DNA of 64,000 nucleotides, taken from assembly GCA_006937955.1 (NCBI GenBank), contig SSNP01000020.1, positions 851,504 through 915,503 of the forward strand, in the 5' to 3' direction. The stretch is from Pachypanchax playfairii. Taxonomy: Eukaryota; Chordata; Actinopteri; Cyprinodontiformes; Aplocheilidae. Position 1 is the stretch's first letter; every line of letters starts with the position of its first letter. Both the position numbers and the translations under genes were made by a program. Shown one piece after another: positions 60,403 to 64,000 of the stretch. Under the pieces are notes generated by a model, which saw nothing but the letters and a program-made list of their open reading frames with translations, was not told where the DNA came from and searched no databases.

Positions 60403-62597
60403 AACCACCATCAGACTCGAGACATGTCTCTGCCTCATGCATGAAAAGAGATTTGCCAGCCAGACGACTCCTGTGCAACTGCCTTTAACCACAAACACTT
60501 GATATCAACTTTACATTTTTTAAATGATCTTTTAAAGAAGTTATTAGTGTTCTAAGGGTCCCAGACTGAATCCATTCTTAGTTCTGTTTGTTTCTTGTTA
60601 TTGTTCTGCCCTGATTAGATTTTATGCTGCAATGTTCTGACTCATCCGGATCAGAGCTGTAGGTGGTATAAAGAATATTTTATTGGTTTTCAGTGTAAAT
60701 ATTTGTTTGCAGTTTCCCGTCAGGCGTTTGGACGCTCTTCACCTCCAGAGGTGAGAAAACTCAGAATCGGACTCTTCGCTTGCAAACTAATCCCATATAT
60801 ATATCTATAGTTATATATCTATATAGCTATAGATATAGATATATATATAATATTATATATATTCAGTGTGATAGTAAACTTGCAGATATTTGAATCACTT
60901 GTATGCTACTCTTTACCTCACAGTAGATCGTTGCGTTTCCTGTATCCAGACGAAAGTTGTGTCCGTATGCTGTTTATTCTTCTCTTTTGTCACGTGTTGG
61001 GGATCTGTTCAGTAAACAGGAAGCCATGAACAGCCTTAAAGGAGCGCCCGAACTTCTGCCAGGGCTCCTCGTCCATTTGTGTCTTACCTCAAACAGGAAG
61101 TGTTAGACCATCAGGGTCTGAATCATACTGTTCTTCCTCGTCATCATTCCTGCACCCTGTTAGTTCGTCTTGATTGAGCACATCCACATCAGATGTTTGA
61201 GTTCTGGTCATTCGAGTCTCTGCGGTTTTCACTGTGTTACATATCGGACTCCCAGTTTCTAATGACACAGCAGAGTCACAAGTTGGAAACATGTGATCAC
61301 TTTCAGGCTTCAGTGTTCTTGCGGTCAGTCTGTCTGCAGTCTGAAGTGCAGAGCAGCAACAAGCAGAAACTGCTTCCTGTTTTCAGGTTTCTGTTAAATT
61401 TTGTTTGATTGTAGATGAAACTGAAACATCATTTTTATCGATTGTGGAACATCACACACTCGTGCTTTCAGCTCTCACACAGAACATTCAGTTGTCATTT
61501 GTTGATTGTTTTTAGAATTTAAAACTTGAAGATTTTATCTCTAAAAGCAGTTTTTGTTTCTCTTTAATTCTGATTCAGTATTTGATCCTAAAAGATAAAG
61601 ATTGAAAAACTGTTTGAATCTGATCTTCATGGTCGTTTTTCACACAATCCAACCAGTTTACTGTGAACTCTTTACCACTTTTACAGTCTGTGACCAGTAA
61701 TGTGTTGTGAGTTTTTTAGATTTTTCTTTCCATTTTGTCTGTGATCAGAGCAAAATGACAAAAAATTCAAGATTTTTGAACTGCTTCATTTATTTATGCC
61801 TTTTAACTCTAATAATAACAATCAGATACATGTTTTTCTTTTATAAGGAAAATTAAATTTGGCCAGTTCTGGTTCTTGCAGCCAACTTTAATTATAAATT
61901 GTTATAAAAATATAAACGTCAGAATAAACGTGCACTGAAACAGTTTCTGTGGATTAATCTGAGAGCTGTGGAATTCTTCCCACTTTTCCTTTTGTTTTCT
62001 GGTTTTAACTCATTTTTTATCCTCTAGGATTGATTGTTGTTGTGAACTTTTTGTGCAAAAGTTTACAGTTTGTACTTTCATTGAGGAAAAAATCATTTTC
62101 ATCTTGATGTTCATTTGTTGTTCTCATATATTCCCAGTGGCCTTTGTTTCAATTAAATAAGTCAAAAATGTCTCTGTTCAGATTTTTGACTGTTTTTGTC
62201 ACATAATTAGGAATATTTGGGGGAAATCTTTACAAATGTGCTTTAGGACAAATATTCTCTTGTAGATGAAAAAATATGATTAAATGTTTAACAAATATTA
62301 ATAGAATTTTAAAGAATTTTGGGGGATTGCGCCTCATTAATTAGTTTTGGCCACTATATTTGTGCCAAAAAAACTACTATATGTTTGAATCCTTTATGCA
62401 AAATTCTTGCAACTTCTTGTTACTCACTGTAGCATTTTAGGGGGAAAAATCACCAAAAACTTGACCTTTGCCTTAACTTTAGTCTAGCTGTGGAACGTGT
62501 CCGTCTGTTGCTCAGCAAGACTGAATCTGTATGTTACAGAAATGTTCCACTGTAAATCAAGCATGTTATTCTGTGTTGTGTGTCATCCTCTAATAAA
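60403..62597 (+). other. flot2: probable flot2 3' UTR
   Basis: No further exon is seen after the stop at 60400-60402. The first good AATAAA followed by a GT-rich stretch is at 62592-62597, which would give a 3' UTR of about 2.2 kb; a nearer site cannot be excluded. An AT repeat lies at 60797-60865. Confidence 0.45.
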
Positions 62598-62759
62598 TGC
62601 ATCACCTCCTGTCATCCTCAGTCTGAGTCGTGTGTTTTGGGTAAATTCCTCTCAGGATTACTATTAACTACTACTAGTTGCAACTACTAACACAAATTTG
62701 TGTTATTAGCGTTATGGTTTAGAAGCTGGTGTGTGTTATTATTATTATGCACGACACTG

Positions 62760-62880
62760 ATCAAACAACAGAGTGTGTTCAGTGAGAGGCTTCTTCAGGT
62801 CCGATACAAGACCGAAAGATACAAAAAATCGTTCCTGCCTGCAGCCGTTAGCCTCCACAACAAGAACAGACCTTGATCGT
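62760..62880 (+). repeat. LINE ORF2 C-terminal remnant
   Basis: One frame reads FSERLLQVRYKTERYKKSFL then PAAVSLHNKNRP, the conserved tail of L2/Rex1-type LINEs, followed by a stop and an (ATT)n-rich 3' end, as expected for a 5'-truncated insertion. Confidence 0.6.
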
Positions 62881-63401
62881 TATTATTATATTATTATTGT
62901 CTTCATTATTGTTTTTATTGTTGGACAAAAAAAAAAAAACTACTACAACGTTGAATTTCCCTTCTGGGATAAAGTATTTTTCCTTTTTTTCATTTCATTA
63001 TTAACTGTTCACTTTGATCATGTGTGATTAATGTATCAGAGGTTCTTTGAAGCAGAATCACTCCAAACAAGCAGGTTTTAAAAAATAAAAACCAAAAAGT
63101 TAATTCTGATGGAATCAGACTCTGAGAGCATTTTCACATTTTACAGACATATCAACAAAAAAAACCTTAAAATATGAGGATAAAGTTGTTTGTTTTCAAA
63201 TAGATGGTTGTAGTAAATATTTCAGCTTGGAAATTAATTGATCTTTGTTTTGGAAAAAGAAAGGAAATATNCTAATAAGCTAATAAAATATGTTTTTGGT
63301 CCTTGTCATTTCTGTCTTACACCAGCAGAGGTCGCTGCAGTTTACATTTTAACAAAACATTGAATTAAATGTACTTAATCATAGACTCTGTAGAAATCTT
63401 A

Positions 63402-63650
63402 TTAAAATAACTTTCTTCTGTAAAAGCTGTAGATCACCTGCTCACGCACACAATCCTTCAGACTCACAAACTGTGGTCTGTTTGTCAGGTAGTCCTTCAT
63501 CCAGGTGATTCTACCTGTGTCTACACAGTAAAACAGGTACAGTGCTGCCTGCGTTGTCCAGATGACAGTGGGTTTGTTGAAGCAGGTGTATGAAATCGTC
63601 TTCCACTCCAACCCCCCAGTGATAAACAGACTGCAGCGGGCCCTGAAAGC
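63402..63650 (-). repeat. LINE reverse-transcriptase fragment (L2/Rex-like)
   Basis: The minus strand reads VDTGRITWMKDYLTNRPQFV then SLKDCVREQVIYS. This is the W-(M/I)-K-DYL-TNRPQ-V segment of fish non-LTR reverse transcriptases, upstream of the catalytic core. It is broken immediately after. Upstream bases also fit (ITGGLEWKTISYTCF). Confidence 0.65.
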
Positions 63651-64000
63651 TATACAGCTATACAGTTATTCAACTATACTGAAATAAAAGAATATATACA
63701 AATGCATGTGACCACTTACATAAACGCGTCTACATAAATATATTCATACAATATATAAACTTTACCCCACATAGACCCACAAACACGTTCTCATTCATGT
63801 CGCATGATACATGGAACTAAAATCCTTTCATTAGTTTATAATGTGTTTTAATCTGGGAACATGAAGCAGAGTAGCAGAACTTTCTGGAAGGTTCAGACTG
63901 TGATCTGCCAGATTTCAGCACAAAAAAAAACAAAACAGAAAAATTAGAATGAATAAGTCTCAGTTTTTTCCTTTTCAGTGCTTTTATAACAGCAAGCAGT

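Noticed and set aside
60797..60865. AT palindrome as an origin or cruciform element
   Set aside because: Simple TATA/TAGATA low-complexity tract in the flot2 3' UTR; nothing supports a function.

Overview
This window looks like a chromosome segment from a ray-finned fish, probably a percomorph-type teleost. The protein-coding exons are short and vertebrate-like with GT-AG introns. The gene set MYO19-PIGW-GGNBP2-DHRS11 is the block known from human 17q12. The repeats (Tc1/mariner, hAT, PIF/Harbinger, TTAA-target MITEs, L2/Rex-like LINE tails) are typical of fish. I cannot name the species.

Layout: (1) The 5' coding exons of myo19 lie on the minus strand (185-2463). They are head-to-head with pigw (3470-4963, plus), which is encoded in one exon. 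(2) ggnbp2 (plus, coding 6958-11347, 13 coding exons, 673 aa) starts behind a cluster of CTCF-like motifs. (3) A gene-free interval holds a complete but disrupted Tc1 element (12529-13974). (4) dhrs11 follows (plus, 14590-28890, 7 coding exons, 255 aa), with a first intron of about 9.5 kb. Its last intron contains one hAT-type element nested in another. (5) A complete SLC6-family Na+/Cl- coupled transporter lies on the minus strand (37401 down to 30392, 13 exons, 592 aa), convergent with dhrs11. (6) flot2 (plus, 39181-60402, 433 aa) is divergent from the transporter and fills most of the rest. (7) Beyond the flot2 stop come a long probable 3'UTR and LINE remnants.

Functionally these are unlinked housekeeping or membrane genes: a mitochondrial myosin, GPI-anchor inositol acylation, a gametogenetin-binding zinc-finger-like protein, a short-chain dehydrogenase, a solute transporter and a lipid-raft scaffold. 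They are not an operon or a dedicated new system. The most interesting biology is in splicing and repeats. flot2 carries two homologous 91-nt alternative exons that can only be used one at a time. One transporter exon has a (TG)n microsatellite where its polypyrimidine tract should be. A 36-bp minisatellite has expanded in frame inside a LINE C-terminus. Several families of inverted-repeat elements recur across introns.

Assembly caution: the 51-base N run at 35408-35458 and the single Ns at 53467 and 53889 are each bordered by near-identical or identical direct duplications. These are most likely assembly artefacts. A further lone N is at 63271.
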